From the NCBI GenBank assembly GCA_963844865.1, contig CAWJPY010000003.1:10639-74638 (forward strand): 64,000 nt of DNA, given 5' to 3'. The translations under genes and the position numbers were made by a program. Shown here one piece after another: positions 52,242 to 60,897 of the stretch (its first letter is position 1; the number at the start of each line of letters is the position of its first letter). The notes beneath the pieces were generated by a model. It saw only the letters and a list, made by a program, of their open reading frames with translations, ran no database searches and had not been told where the DNA came from. Source of the DNA: CAWJPY01 sp963844865. Its GTDB lineage: Bacteria; Acidobacteriota; Thermoanaerobaculia; Thermoanaerobaculales; Sulfomarinibacteraceae.

Positions 52242-52616
52242 TCAGGGCTTGGGGTTGAGCAGACGCCACGTCATCGCCCGCACCTCGTCGAAGCTCTCGA
52301 GCGCAACAGCGGTTTCGGATGGATCAATGGCTCCCGCCGCAGCCAGGAGCCGCAGATGGCTGTCCACCTCTTTGGCCGAGCCGTACGCGATGCGCCAGTA
52401 CTGCGCGCGATCCCGGCCGGACCTGCCCTGGCCTTCGGCCAGGTTCGCCGGCACCGAGCTTGCCGAGCGGATGGCCTGGTCAGCGATCGGTTTGAGTGGA
52501 GCCGGGGCCCGCAGGACGAGCCTGATCGCGGTGCCGGCTGCTTCAAGGGCCTTGCGATGGGCAATGAGGTCGCTGGTGGCGAGAACGTCAGGCATGATCA
52601 CCTCCGGGTCGTTCAT
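52242..52616 (-). CDS. Four-helix-bundle protein (23S rRNA-IVP/S23-like), intact copy
   Basis: 124-residue small helical protein of the family first described from intervening sequences of 23S rRNA. Motifs: LIAHRKALEAAGTAIRLVLR, SSVPANLAEGQGRSGRDRAQ, YWRIAYGSAKEVDSHLRLLA and the C-terminus VRAMTWRLLNPKP. It is ~65-70 percent similar by eye to the copy at 42234. The ATG (MNDPEV) has AGGAGGC upstream and lies at the inner edge of the left palindromic arm, so the first codons are themselves part of the inverted repeat. It is free-standing, not in an rRNA gene, which suggests a separate mobile or regulatory role. Related Avd proteins bind reverse transcriptases, but none is visible here. Confidence 0.82.
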   Translation of the reverse strand: MNDPEVIMPDVLATSDLIAHRKALEAAGTAIRLVLRAPAPLKPIADQAIRSASSVPANLAEGQGRSGRDRAQYWRIAYGSAKEVDSHLRLLAAAGAIDPSETAVALESFDEVRAMTWRLLNPKP

Positions 52617-52761
52617 GCCTCCTCTCGAAGCCGGTGGCCAGCCCATGTCAACGGGGCGGAGCACGCCGGTCCTCGACCGGCTCGCCCTCGACGAGGGCGA
52701 GCCCTTGACATGGGCTGGCCACCGGCTATCTTCCCTGCTCAACGACCCGGAGGTGACCATG
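52593..52761. repeat. Palindromic head of the four-helix-bundle element, copy 2
   Basis: Outer arms GATCACCTCCGGGTCGTT (52596-52613) and AACGACCCGGAGGTGACC (52741-52758). Inner arms GCCGGTGGCCAGCCCATGTC (from 52630) and GACATGGGCTGGCCACCGGC (to 52726) are perfectly complementary. Two internal hairpins follow: CCGGTCCTCGACCGG (52666-52680) and GCTCGCCCTCG/ACGAGGGCGAGC (~52680-52702). The architecture equals that of copy 3 with different bases. Confidence 0.88.
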
Positions 52762-52932
52762 CCGGCGTCCTTGCACCGGCCATCCGCCCGGTAGTACGCC
52801 CCAAGCTGGCGCTGACACTGCCCCTGCCACCGCCACTGATGCTGTCACTGGCTCTGATGCTGCTGCTGCCTCTGTCGCCTGCCACCGTCCCCGCGGCTGG
52901 TTGCTGCCGCTGCCGCCGTCACTGCCGCCGCG
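52762..52932. other. CTG/CCGCC-rich low-complexity tract 3' of the RND gene
   Basis: 52805-52930 consists of irregular CTG-CC-ACTG units (CACTGCCCCTGCCACCGCCA, GATGCTGCTGCTGCCTCTGT) ending at the stop codon of the minus-strand RND pump gene. On that gene's strand the tract reads CAG/CGG-rich, like other 3' flanks in this window. No gene. Confidence 0.5.
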
Positions 52933-55900
52933 TCAGGCTTCGGCAGTAACCTCGGCGGCGGCGACGCGGCGCGCCCGGCGCTCCTCGATGATGGTGTAGA
53001 GGGTGGGCACCAGCACCAGGGTGATCAGGGTCGACACCGTCAGGCCGCCGATCACCACCCGCGCCATGGGGACCTGCAGCTCGCTCCCCTCGCCGAGGCC
53101 GATGGCCATGGGGGCCAGGGCGAGGATGGTGGTCAGAGTGGTCATGAGGATCGGGCGCAGCCGCCGGCGGCCGCCCTCCTCCACCGCCTCGTGCAGCTCC
53201 AGACCGTGCTTGCGGCGCAGCATGTTCACGTAGTCGATGAGCACGATGGCGTTGTTGACCACGATGCCGGCAAGCATGATGACGCCCATGATGCCCTGCA
53301 CGTTGAGGGTCGTGCCGGTGACGATGAGGCCGAGGATCACCCCGATGAGCGCGAACGGAATCGAGAACATGATGATCAGGGGGTGGATGAGCGACTCGAA
53401 CTGGGAGGCCATCACCATGTACACCAGCAAGATCGCCAGCATGAAGGCCATGGTGAGCTCGCGGTAGGACTTCACCTGGTCCTCGTACTCACCGCCGTAC
53501 ACGAACGAGAACTCGCGGGGCAGGGTGATGCCGCGCAGCAGTGGCTGGACGTCCCGCATCACGTTGCCCAGGCTGTAGCCGGGGGCCAGGTTCGCGTTGA
53601 CGGTGATGTTGCGCTCCTGGTTGATGCGCTCGATGCTCATGGGGCCGGTGCGCGACACCAGGTGGACGAAGTTGGACACCGGCACCCGCTTGCCGGACGG
53701 CGTCACCATCCACAGGTTGCGCAGGTCGTCCAGCCGCAGGCGGTCGCGCTCCCGGAACCGCACCCTCACGTCGTACTCGTCTCCGGCATCCCGGAAGCGG
53801 GTGGCGACCTCACCCCCGAAGGCAGTGCGGACGGTCTCCGCGATGTCGCTCACGCTCAGCCCCACCTCGCCCGCCTTGCGGCGGTCGATCTCCAGGGTCA
53901 CCTCCGGCCGCCCCTGGGTGCGGCTGAGCCGGGTGTCGGTGACCCCCGGGTACCCCCGGAGGAGCTTCTGCACCTGCTCGGCGATGCGGGTCGCCTCCGC
54001 CCGGTCGTGTCCCCGGATGTCGATGCCGACGTTCTCCCCCTGCTCCGAGAGGTGACGCATGATGAAGAGGCCGCCGCTGGCCCGGGTGCGGACGACGATC
54101 CCCGGGATGTTGCTGAGCTTCTCCCGGAGGAGCTCGGCGATCTGCTTGCTCGAGAGGTCGCGCTTGTCCTGATCCACGAGCTTGATCCGCAGGGAACCTC
54201 CGGTGGTGCCTGAGCTGTGCCACCGGGAGCTGCCGCCGAAGCTGGTCCGGATCGCGGTCATGTAGGGCCCGATGGTCTGGTGAACGCGCTCCTCGATCCC
54301 CCGAAACGCCTCGGCCATGGCCTCCACCCGGGTCCCCGGCGCCATCTCCACGTACACCCGGACCTCCCCCTCGTCGGTGGCCGGCATGTACTCATACCCG
54401 ATGAGCTTGACCATGGGCAGGACCAGCACGAGCAGTGCGATGCTGCCGACCACCACCAGCTTGCGATGGCCGAGGGCGAAGTGCAGCACCTGCCGGTAGA
54501 GGTCGTCGGCCCGCTGGAATCCCTTCTCGCTGACCCTCCAGATGCGGTGCAGGCGCGACTCGGAGGCGCCGGCCGCGACGTGCTCCGGGTGCAGCGTGGT
54601 CCGGCAGAGCATGGGGATGAGGGTGATGGCCACCAGCAGCGAGCAGGTGAGGCTGAAGGCCACCACGTAGGCGAGCTGCCCGAACAGGATGCTGGACTGG
54701 CCGGACAGGAAGATCATGGGCAGGAAGACCACCAGGGTGGTGAGGGTCGAGGCGGTGATGGCCGCCGACACCTCGCCCGCGCCCTCCAGGGACGCCTGGC
54801 GTGCGGGCTCCCCGGCTTCCAGATGTCGGAAGACGTTCTCCAGCACCACGATGCTGTTGTCCACCAACAGCCCGATGCCCAGGGCGAGACCGCCGAAGGA
54901 GACGATGTTGAGGGTGAATCCCCCGAAGTAGATCAGGGAGAAGGTCGCCATCACCGAGATCGGGATGGCGGTGGCGATGATGATCGTGGAGCGCACGTTG
55001 CGCAGGAAGAAAAGGAGCACGATCACCGCGAGCAACGCACCGTAGGTGGCCGCCGACTTGACGTTGGCGATGGACTGCTTGATGAAGTGCGCGGAGTCGA
55101 ACAGGGGCACGATGTCAACCGCAGGCAGGTCGCGCTTGATGCGGCCGAGCTCCCCATACACCGCGTCGGCCACCTGCACGGTGTTGCTGCCGGACTGCTT
55201 TTGCACCCTGAGCGTGATGCCCGGCTGGCCGTTGATCCACTCCTCGGACCGCTGCTCCTCGAAGCCGTCCTTGATCTCGGCGACGTCGCGCAGGTACACC
55301 GGCACGCCGTCGCGGGTCACCACCACGACGCGCCCGAGCTGGTCCAGGGAGTCGAGCTGGCCCCGGGTGCGGACCAGCAGCTCCAGCTCTCCCTCGTCCA
55401 CGTTGCCGGCGGGCAGGTCCAGGTTCGCCGTGCGCACCGCCTGCACCACCTGCCGCGGGGACAGGCGCAGCGCGTCCAGCTTCTCCCGGATCAGGTTGAC
55501 CTGGATCTCCCGCCTCAGGCCACCGTTGACCTCCACCGAGGCGACGCCGGGCACCCGCTCGAGGCGGTACTTGAGGGTGTGCTCCGCCATGTACCGCAGG
55601 TCGACCTGGTCCATCTTGCCGCCCACCCCGAGGAACAGGATGGGGATCATGCTGGGGTCGAACTTGTAGAGCACCGGCGGGTCGGCGTCCTCGGGGAGCA
55701 CGTCACGGATGCGGTCCAGCCGCTCCCGCACGTCGTTGGCGGCGGCGTCGATGTCGGTGCCCCAGGTGAACTCAAGCTGGACCCGTGACGTCTCCTGGTC
55801 CGAGTCGGACTCGATCCGCTCGACGTTGTTGATGGACCCCATGACCTCCTCGATGGGGCGGGTCACCAGGGTCTCCATCTCCTGCGGGGCGGCGCCGTCG

Positions 55901-56055
55901 TAGGTCACCACCACGTTGAGCACCGGGAAGACCACGTCGGGCATCAGGTCGATGGGGAGCCTCACCAGCGACACGGTGCTGATGACGATGATGATCAGGA
56001 ACACCATCACCGTGGTGACGGGACGGTCGACGGCGATGCGGGTGAGCTTGTGCAC
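52933..56055 (-). CDS. RND-family efflux pump inner-membrane subunit (AcrB/MexB-like)
   Basis: 1,040-residue, 12-helix proton-driven transporter. It starts MHKLTRIAVDRPVTTVMVFL, with PLPDLMPDV-type LPIDLMPDVVFPVLNVVVTY and GAAPQEMETLVTRPIEEVM porter-domain motifs. The proton-relay helix 4 is GIGLLVDNSIVVLENVFRH with its Asp. ILMTTLTTILALAPMAIGLGEG is the C-terminal signature. It resembles the HAE1/HAE3 branch exporting hydrophobic compounds rather than the CusA heavy-metal branch. Translation begins at GTG with GAGGAGCGGCTG upstream, ten bases after the adaptor stop. No outer-membrane factor is adjacent; the TolC-like protein at 37646 could serve. Confidence 0.93.
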   Translation of the reverse strand: MHKLTRIAVDRPVTTVMVFLIIIVISTVSLVRLPIDLMPDVVFPVLNVVVTYDGAAPQEMETLVTRPIEEVMGSINNVERIESDSDQETSRVQLEFTWGTDIDAAANDVRERLDRIRDVLPEDADPPVLYKFDPSMIPILFLGVGGKMDQVDLRYMAEHTLKYRLERVPGVASVEVNGGLRREIQVNLIREKLDALRLSPRQVVQAVRTANLDLPAGNVDEGELELLVRTRGQLDSLDQLGRVVVVTRDGVPVYLRDVAEIKDGFEEQRSEEWINGQPGITLRVQKQSGSNTVQVADAVYGELGRIKRDLPAVDIVPLFDSAHFIKQSIANVKSAATYGALLAVIVLLFFLRNVRSTIIIATAIPISVMATFSLIYFGGFTLNIVSFGGLALGIGLLVDNSIVVLENVFRHLEAGEPARQASLEGAGEVSAAITASTLTTLVVFLPMIFLSGQSSILFGQLAYVVAFSLTCSLLVAITLIPMLCRTTLHPEHVAAGASESRLHRIWRVSEKGFQRADDLYRQVLHFALGHRKLVVVGSIALLVLVLPMVKLIGYEYMPATDEGEVRVYVEMAPGTRVEAMAEAFRGIEERVHQTIGPYMTAIRTSFGGSSRWHSSGTTGGSLRIKLVDQDKRDLSSKQIAELLREKLSNIPGIVVRTRASGGLFIMRHLSEQGENVGIDIRGHDRAEATRIAEQVQKLLRGYPGVTDTRLSRTQGRPEVTLEIDRRKAGEVGLSVSDIAETVRTAFGGEVATRFRDAGDEYDVRVRFRERDRLRLDDLRNLWMVTPSGKRVPVSNFVHLVSRTGPMSIERINQERNITVNANLAPGYSLGNVMRDVQPLLRGITLPREFSFVYGGEYEDQVKSYRELTMAFMLAILLVYMVMASQFESLIHPLIIMFSIPFALIGVILGLIVTGTTLNVQGIMGVIMLAGIVVNNAIVLIDYVNMLRRKHGLELHEAVEEGGRRRLRPILMTTLTTILALAPMAIGLGEGSELQVPMARVVIGGLTVSTLITLVLVPTLYTIIEERRARRVAAAEVTAEA

Positions 56056-56065
56056 CAGCCGCTCC

Positions 56066-57217
56066 TCAGGCCGGCGTCTGGACGCGCACCGGATCGCCCT
56101 CGTTCAGCAGGTACTGGCCGCGCACCACCACCGTGTCGCCGGCCGCCAGGCCGTCCACCACCTCGGCCTTGCCGTCGGCGGTGACTCCCACCGTCACCTG
56201 CACGTTGTGGGCGACGCCGTCGGTAACCGTGAACACCTCGGTGCGGCCTTCACGACGCACGATGGCCTGCTCGGGCGCCAGCACCACTCCTGCCTTGTTC
56301 TCCAGGAGGATCTCGACCTCGGCATACATCCCCGGCCGCAGGGCGCCGTTCGAGTTGGGCACGACCACCTCGGCGGTCATGGTGCGGGTGGCGGGATCCA
56401 CCGTGGGGGACACCCGCTCGACCCGGCCGTGGACCTCGACGGTGCCTGCGGCGGCGGTCACCAGTGCGTCGCTGCCCACATGGAGGGTCTCGATCTCGGC
56501 CTCGGGGATGTTGAGGATCACCTTGGCGGGGTCGGTGCGCACGATGGTGCACAGCGGCGTCGCCGGGGACACCAGAGCGCCGGCATCCACTCGGCGGTCG
56601 TCCACCGAACCGGTGAGACGCGCGGTGATCTTGGTGTTCTCGTAGTTGATCTGCGCCTCGTCGTAGGCTGCGCTCGCCCTCGTCACGTCGGCCTCGGCGA
56701 GCTGCACGTCCGCCTTCGCACCATCGCGCTTGGAGGTGGCCTGGTCGAGCAGCTGGTCCGAGGTCAGTCCCTGGGAGGCCATGGTCTGTACGCGCCCCAG
56801 CTCCCTTTCGGCGAGATCGAGGTTGATCTTGGCGCGCTGGAGCTGCGCCTGGGCGAGCTGCAGGTTGGCCTGGGCCTGGTCCAGGCGCTGCTTGAACTCG
56901 GCGTCGTCGATGACCGCAATGGGCTGGCCCTGGGTGACCTCGTCGCCGATCTGGATGGGGAAGCTGGTGAGGATGCCGGTCACCTTGGGCAGGATGGTCA
57001 CGGACTCATAGGCGTGCACCGAGCCCACGTACTGGACGGTGTGACGGATCGAGCCCAGCTCGACGGGGGCCACCTCGACGCTGACCGCGAACGCGCCTTC
57101 GCCGTCGCCGGCGGCAGGGTCGGCCCCTCGTCGCACGAGGCCGACAACGCTCACCACAGCCAGCAGCCCGATCACTGCGGCTGCGATGACCACCAGTCGT
57201 TTGAACGGCACACCCAT
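56066..57217 (-). CDS. RND efflux periplasmic adaptor (membrane-fusion protein)
   Basis: 383-residue HlyD/AcrA-like adaptor linking the RND pump to an outer-membrane duct. It has an N-terminal helix (residues ~8-27), lipoyl halves GSVHAYESVTILPKVTGILT and NYENTKITARLTGSVDDRRVDAG, and an alpha-hairpin rich in Gln/Ala between them. Beta-barrel and membrane-proximal domains follow (GALRPGMYAEVEILLENKAGVV and VVVRGQYLLNEGDPVRV). ATG 57217 (MGVPFKRLVVI) is chosen to begin just before the helix; an in-frame ATG at 57247 is an alternative. It precedes and overlaps the translation region of the RND gene, forming a two-gene operon. Confidence 0.9.
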   Translation of the reverse strand: MGVPFKRLVVIAAAVIGLLAVVSVVGLVRRGADPAAGDGEGAFAVSVEVAPVELGSIRHTVQYVGSVHAYESVTILPKVTGILTSFPIQIGDEVTQGQPIAVIDDAEFKQRLDQAQANLQLAQAQLQRAKINLDLAERELGRVQTMASQGLTSDQLLDQATSKRDGAKADVQLAEADVTRASAAYDEAQINYENTKITARLTGSVDDRRVDAGALVSPATPLCTIVRTDPAKVILNIPEAEIETLHVGSDALVTAAAGTVEVHGRVERVSPTVDPATRTMTAEVVVPNSNGALRPGMYAEVEILLENKAGVVLAPEQAIVRREGRTEVFTVTDGVAHNVQVTVGVTADGKAEVVDGLAAGDTVVVRGQYLLNEGDPVRVQTPA

Positions 57218-57329
57218 GCTCAGCCCATGCCCCTCCGCCCGCGCCATCGACCGTCGCGAAGCCTGCTCATGGTCCCAGGATCGGGCTCGAAATTCAACAC
57301 GGTTCCGCGGTGTCTCAGGACACTATCTT

Positions 57330-57355
57330 GTAAAGAAGTATCTGTTTCCGTAAAG
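57330..57355. promoter_or_regulatory. AT-rich patch with GTAAAG direct repeats upstream of the RND operon
   Basis: GTAAAG at 57330-57335 and again at 57350-57355 (20-base period, two helical turns) sit in the most AT-rich stretch of the neighbourhood, ~85-110 bases upstream of the adaptor start. This could be a promoter with activator or repressor sites. No exact -35/-10 pair was established. Confidence 0.35.
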
Positions 57356-57534
57356 GTTGCCCCCCTGCGACGTCGGCCGGCATCCGTCCCCCGGCACGAA
57401 CCGTCTCGCCCCGCTGACGGGGTCGTCGCTTCCGGTCCAACCCTACGACGAGGAGCCTCGCCCTCCGCACACCCCGGGGCTCCGCTATGCTGAGATGAGG
57501 TCACACGGCGAGGGTGTGAGGAGGGCGAACCACC

Positions 57535-57999
57535 ATGCCGAGTCTCCACAACGACCGTGCAGTCATCTCCCTGGGAATCACCGTGCTGGCGGTCCTTGTG
57601 GCGCTCGGGTTCTACGCCGTCGCCTACTCCCGGAAGGAGGCGGCGCGCCTGGTGACGGCGCCCGCCTACGCCTCGCCGCGGGACGGCATGGACCGGTGGG
57701 AACGCGATCACGGCGCGATCCGGGTGGAGATCACCGACGCCGGCCAGGAGTTCCCGCTGTTCCGCAGCGTGTGGTTCGTGCGCGCCGACGTGTGGTCTGA
57801 CGAGCATGACGGGCCTGAGACGGCCACCCGGTCCTTTCTGCGCACCCCGCGCGGCTGGGTGCTGATACCGGAAGGTCGCCACGCCGGCGTGATCGCGCTC
57901 GGTCAGGGACTCCTGTCCCTCGTCGGCCCACGCCCGGCTGCACCGGCCATCTCGCGCAGGGCGGTGGACACACCGCCCCGCCCGCGGGCTGACTCGTGA
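57535..57999 (+). CDS. Membrane-anchored protein of unknown function
   Basis: 154-residue protein with one N-terminal helix (residues ~10-30, VISLGITVLAVLVALGFYAV). A mostly beta/alpha soluble region follows (IRVEITDAGQEFPLFRSVWFVRADVWSDEHDGPETATRSFLRTPRGWVLIPEG), which may be a small extracytoplasmic domain. GTGAGGAGGGCGAACCACC precedes the ATG, and a TATGCT box lies at 57486. No family recognised. Confidence 0.65.
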   Translation: MPSLHNDRAVISLGITVLAVLVALGFYAVAYSRKEAARLVTAPAYASPRDGMDRWERDHGAIRVEITDAGQEFPLFRSVWFVRADVWSDEHDGPETATRSFLRTPRGWVLIPEGRHAGVIALGQGLLSLVGPRPAAPAISRRAVDTPPRPRADS

Positions 58000-58209
58000 C
58001 GAAGTCTCTGGGATGGCCGATCCGATGAACATCCGGTTTCGGCCAGCTCCTTTCTTCCCCTACCCCGCTGCCGGGGGTGATCAGCGGCCTGCAGCAACCT
58101 GGCCTGTCTTCGTCAGCAGCGCCATCGTCACGACCGCCGTTACCGGGTCGCTGCGCCATGGAGAACCCCATCCGCGGATCTGCGTTCAACCTCATGGAGG
58201 GACGGCGCC

Positions 58210-58632
58210 ATGAACCAGGACCTCGAGCACCTCAGGATCCTCTCCATTTTTCACTACGTGGTGGGCTGCCTCGCCGCCGTGTTCGCCTGCTTCCCCTTGC
58301 TCCACTTCTTCATCGGCCTCGCCATGTCCCTGGGCTGGTTCCAGGACCAGGACCCCGTGCTTCCTGCAATCGGCATCTTCCTCATGGTGGTCGCCGGGAT
58401 CGTCATCATCATCGGCTGGGTGTTCGCGGTCTGCCTCATCATCGCCGGCCGCCGCCTGGCAGCCCAACGCAGCTACACGTTCTGCCTGGTGATGGCGGGT
58501 GTGGCCTGCATCTTCGTTCCCTTCGGCACGGTGCTCGGCGTATTCACGTTGATGGTGCTGCTCAGGCCCTCGGTACGGCCGCTCTTCGCTCCCGCACCGA
58601 CCCCAGCGGCTGGGGAAGGAACGGCCGAGTAG
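58210..58632 (+). CDS. Small four-helix membrane protein
   Basis: 140-residue protein with four hydrophobic segments (residues ~10-30, ~32-45, ~50-78, ~88-118). Its LEHLRILSIFHYVVGCLAAVFACFPLLH start and SYTFCLVMAGVACIFVPFGTVLGVFTLMVL end are a pattern I have seen in unnamed small membrane proteins with gene-fusion-free distribution in acidobacteria and deltaproteobacteria. CATGGAGGGACGGCGCC precedes the ATG. Function unknown. Confidence 0.75.
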   Translation: MNQDLEHLRILSIFHYVVGCLAAVFACFPLLHFFIGLAMSLGWFQDQDPVLPAIGIFLMVVAGIVIIIGWVFAVCLIIAGRRLAAQRSYTFCLVMAGVACIFVPFGTVLGVFTLMVLLRPSVRPLFAPAPTPAAGEGTAE

Positions 58633-58756
58633 GGACCCACACTCCTGAAACGCCGCGGCGGCGGCGACGACCCCGGTCGTGGACCGGGCCGCATCGGGTA
58701 TGCTCGGGAGAGACCGCCGGTCGCGGCCACACGCCCGTTCCCACGGAGGTTCGCCC

Positions 58757-59050
58757 TTGTCAGGATCCGTGATCAACCACCCCCTGGTGTTCCTCCTCGC
58801 CGCCATCGCCGGCCCGTTCGTGGCCGTCGCGGTGGCCCTCGCCCTGGCCGGTGCACTGGGATGGATGGCGGAGGATCGGCGTCGGGCCGCGCTGGTGGTG
58901 GCCGCCATCGCCTGTCTCTACTTCGGCCTCGCAGCATACGCACTCGGGACTGCAGCGCCTCCGAGGGCGGCCATCATCTACGGCATCCTGGGCGTGGTCT
59001 GGGGTGGCCTGGCCTGGTACAACCGGCTCGGCCCGGGCTCACGCTCGTAG
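58757..59050 (+). CDS. Small membrane protein
   Basis: 97-residue, mostly hydrophobic protein with three helices (residues ~9-35, ~45-63, ~69-87). TTG at 58757 is chosen because GGAGGT lies six bases upstream; a GTG four codons later is possible. A TATGCT box is at 58699-58704. No family recognised. Confidence 0.6.
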   Translation: MSGSVINHPLVFLLAAIAGPFVAVAVALALAGALGWMAEDRRRAALVVAAIACLYFGLAAYALGTAAPPRAAIIYGILGVVWGGLAWYNRLGPGSRS

Positions 59051-59195
59051 CCCGGCAGGGAGCTCTTTGCAGGTCCACACCCCGCCGGAGGACACAGAGC
59101 GGGTCCCGCCGGTCTGGGAGGTGCGGTACAGTGTGGCCATCGGCAGGCGGATCGCGTCAATCAACAGGATCAGGCCCTTCCCTGGAGGATAGCGC

Positions 59196-59780
59196 ATGGG
59201 ACCGACTCGCAACCCGCTCTGGAGGTACGGCCGACTCCTCCTGGCAGCGTTGCTGACCGTCGTGCCGGCGGGTGTCACGGCGGAGGAGCCGGCCGCGGCC
59301 GCTCCCAGCCGCGATGACCTGGTGGCCGCGGCCCGGGAGGTCATGGACGCGGCGCGGTTCTGCGCCCTCGTCACCATCGACCAGGCGGGGCTCCCGCGGG
59401 CCAGGACGATGGACCCCTTCCCGCCGGACGACGACATGGTCGTGTGGCTCGGGACCAACCCGAGGAGCCGCAAGGTGGAGCAGATCCGCGCCAACCCCCA
59501 CGTCGTGCTCTACTACTCGGATCCCGAGCGGATGGCCTACGTGACCATCGCGGGGACGGCGCGGCTCGTGGAGGATCCGGAGGCGAAGGCCAGGCGGTGG
59601 AAGGACGAGTGGGCGGGCTTCTACCCTGACCGCGAGCACGGCTACCTGCTGATCCAGGTGACTCCCGACCGGCTCGAGGTCTTCAGTGCCGCCCACGGCA
59701 TCGAGGCGGACCCTCGGACCTGGGCGCCGCCCTCGGTTCGCTTCGACCACGCGGCTGGAGACAGCCGGCCGCCGGGTTGA
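59196..59780 (+). CDS. Exported pyridoxamine 5'-phosphate oxidase-fold (FMN-binding split-barrel) protein
   Basis: 194-residue protein with a signal peptide (residues ~1-29, ending VTAEE) and a split-barrel flavin fold. Family pattern: FCALVTIDQAGLPRARTMDPF, VVWLGTNPRSRKVEQIRANPHVVLYY, AYVTIAGTARLVEDPEAKARRW and YLLIQVTPDRLEVF. This corresponds to general-stress-type PNPOx-like proteins that bind FMN or F420. Export is unusual but also seen in some Bacteroidota and Acidobacteriota. CCCTGGAGGATAGCGC precedes the ATG. Confidence 0.82.
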   Translation: MGPTRNPLWRYGRLLLAALLTVVPAGVTAEEPAAAAPSRDDLVAAAREVMDAARFCALVTIDQAGLPRARTMDPFPPDDDMVVWLGTNPRSRKVEQIRANPHVVLYYSDPERMAYVTIAGTARLVEDPEAKARRWKDEWAGFYPDREHGYLLIQVTPDRLEVFSAAHGIEADPRTWAPPSVRFDHAAGDSRPPG

Positions 59781-59928
59781 CGGTATCCATGCGGCACCAG
59801 AGGCTCGATCACCACGACTCAGCAGCGTCGGACAGGGGACGCTGCCGCGAGGCCCTGTCGTACGCGCCTTCGGTCGCGGCGCTCTCGCGGTGGACTGCAC
59901 CAGCCGCAAGGCGACGAGGAGCCGACCC

Positions 59929-60336
59929 ATGAGCAAGGCACACCGCGCCGTGTTGGCGGTCGACGCGGCGGTCAACCTCATCCTGGGGGTGCTGCTCCTC
60001 CTCTTCCCGACTGGGTTGGTGGAGCTGCTCGGGATGCCGCCCGCGAGCCCGACCTTCTACGCCTCCATCCTGGGAGCGGTGATCTTCGGCATCGGGATCG
60101 CGCTGGCGGTCCAGCTCCGCGGCGCCCCCCACGGAGCCTCCGGGCTGGGGCTCGCCGGCGCCATTGCGATCAACCTGTGCGGTGGGGGGGCACTCGTCGC
60201 GTGGCTCCTCTTCGGGCACCTCGCCATCCCCGCTCGGGGCGTGGTGATCCTGTGGAGTGTCGCGGTGCTCGTGCTCGGTATCGGTGTGGTGGAGCTGGCG
60301 AGCGGGTCGTGGAAGCGCGACCCCGATGGAAAGTAG
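59929..60336 (+). CDS. Small four-helix membrane protein
   Basis: 135-residue protein with helices at ~6-30, ~43-63, ~75-95 and ~103-122. Its start MSKAHRAVLAVDAAVNLILGVLLLLFPTGLVELLGMPP is of the SPW/DoxX-like small membrane protein kind, but no definite family is assigned. GCGACGAGGAGCCGACCC precedes the ATG. Function unknown. Confidence 0.68.
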   Translation: MSKAHRAVLAVDAAVNLILGVLLLLFPTGLVELLGMPPASPTFYASILGAVIFGIGIALAVQLRGAPHGASGLGLAGAIAINLCGGGALVAWLLFGHLAIPARGVVILWSVAVLVLGIGVVELASGSWKRDPDGK

Positions 60337-60380
60337 GGGAAGTCGACCGACAGGATCCGCCGGGCGGAGCAGGAGGGACC

Positions 60381-60878
60381 ATGGAGACCACGAACGACGA
60401 CACGTTCGAAGGGGCCTGCACCTGCGGGGCCGTCCGCTACCGGCTCACCAGCCGGCCCCTCTTCGTGCACTGCTGTCACTGCCGGTGGTGCCAGCGCGAG
60501 ACCGGATCGGCCTTCGCAGTCAACGCGCTGATCGAGGCCGACCGGGTGATCCTGCTGCAGGGTGAGCCCGAGGTCGTGCTGACGCCTTCCGCCAGCGGCA
60601 AGGGCCAGCGCATCAGCCGCTGCCCTACCTGCCGGGTCGCCGTCTGGAGCAACTACGGCGGTGCGGGCGACCTGGTGAGGTTCGTCCGCGTCGGCACCCT
60701 GCTGGAGCCGGACCGCCTGCCCCCGGACATCCACATCTTCACGTCGTCCAAGCAGCCCTGGTTCCTCCTCCCGCCGGACACGCCCGCGGTCCCCGAGTAC
60801 TACCGTCGCAGCGAGCACTGGCCGGCCGCCAGCCTGGAGCGCTGGCAGGCGCTCATGGCCCGGCGTCCGTCACGCTGA
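60381..60878 (+). CDS. GFA-family (glutathione-dependent formaldehyde-activating enzyme/centromere protein V-like) protein
   Basis: 165-residue zinc protein of the GFA fold. Zinc ligands are visible in CTCGAVRYRL, CCHCRWCQRETGS and CPTCRVAVWSNY, giving the CxC, CxxC and CxxC pattern. Most members have no proven activity despite the family name. CAGGAGGGACC precedes the ATG. It is followed 19 bases later by a remnant of a different gene. Confidence 0.88.
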   Translation: METTNDDTFEGACTCGAVRYRLTSRPLFVHCCHCRWCQRETGSAFAVNALIEADRVILLQGEPEVVLTPSASGKGQRISRCPTCRVAVWSNYGGAGDLVRFVRVGTLLEPDRLPPDIHIFTSSKQPWFLLPPDTPAVPEYYRRSEHWPAASLERWQALMARRPSR

Positions 60879-60897
60879 GCCCCGCCGCGCCATCGGC

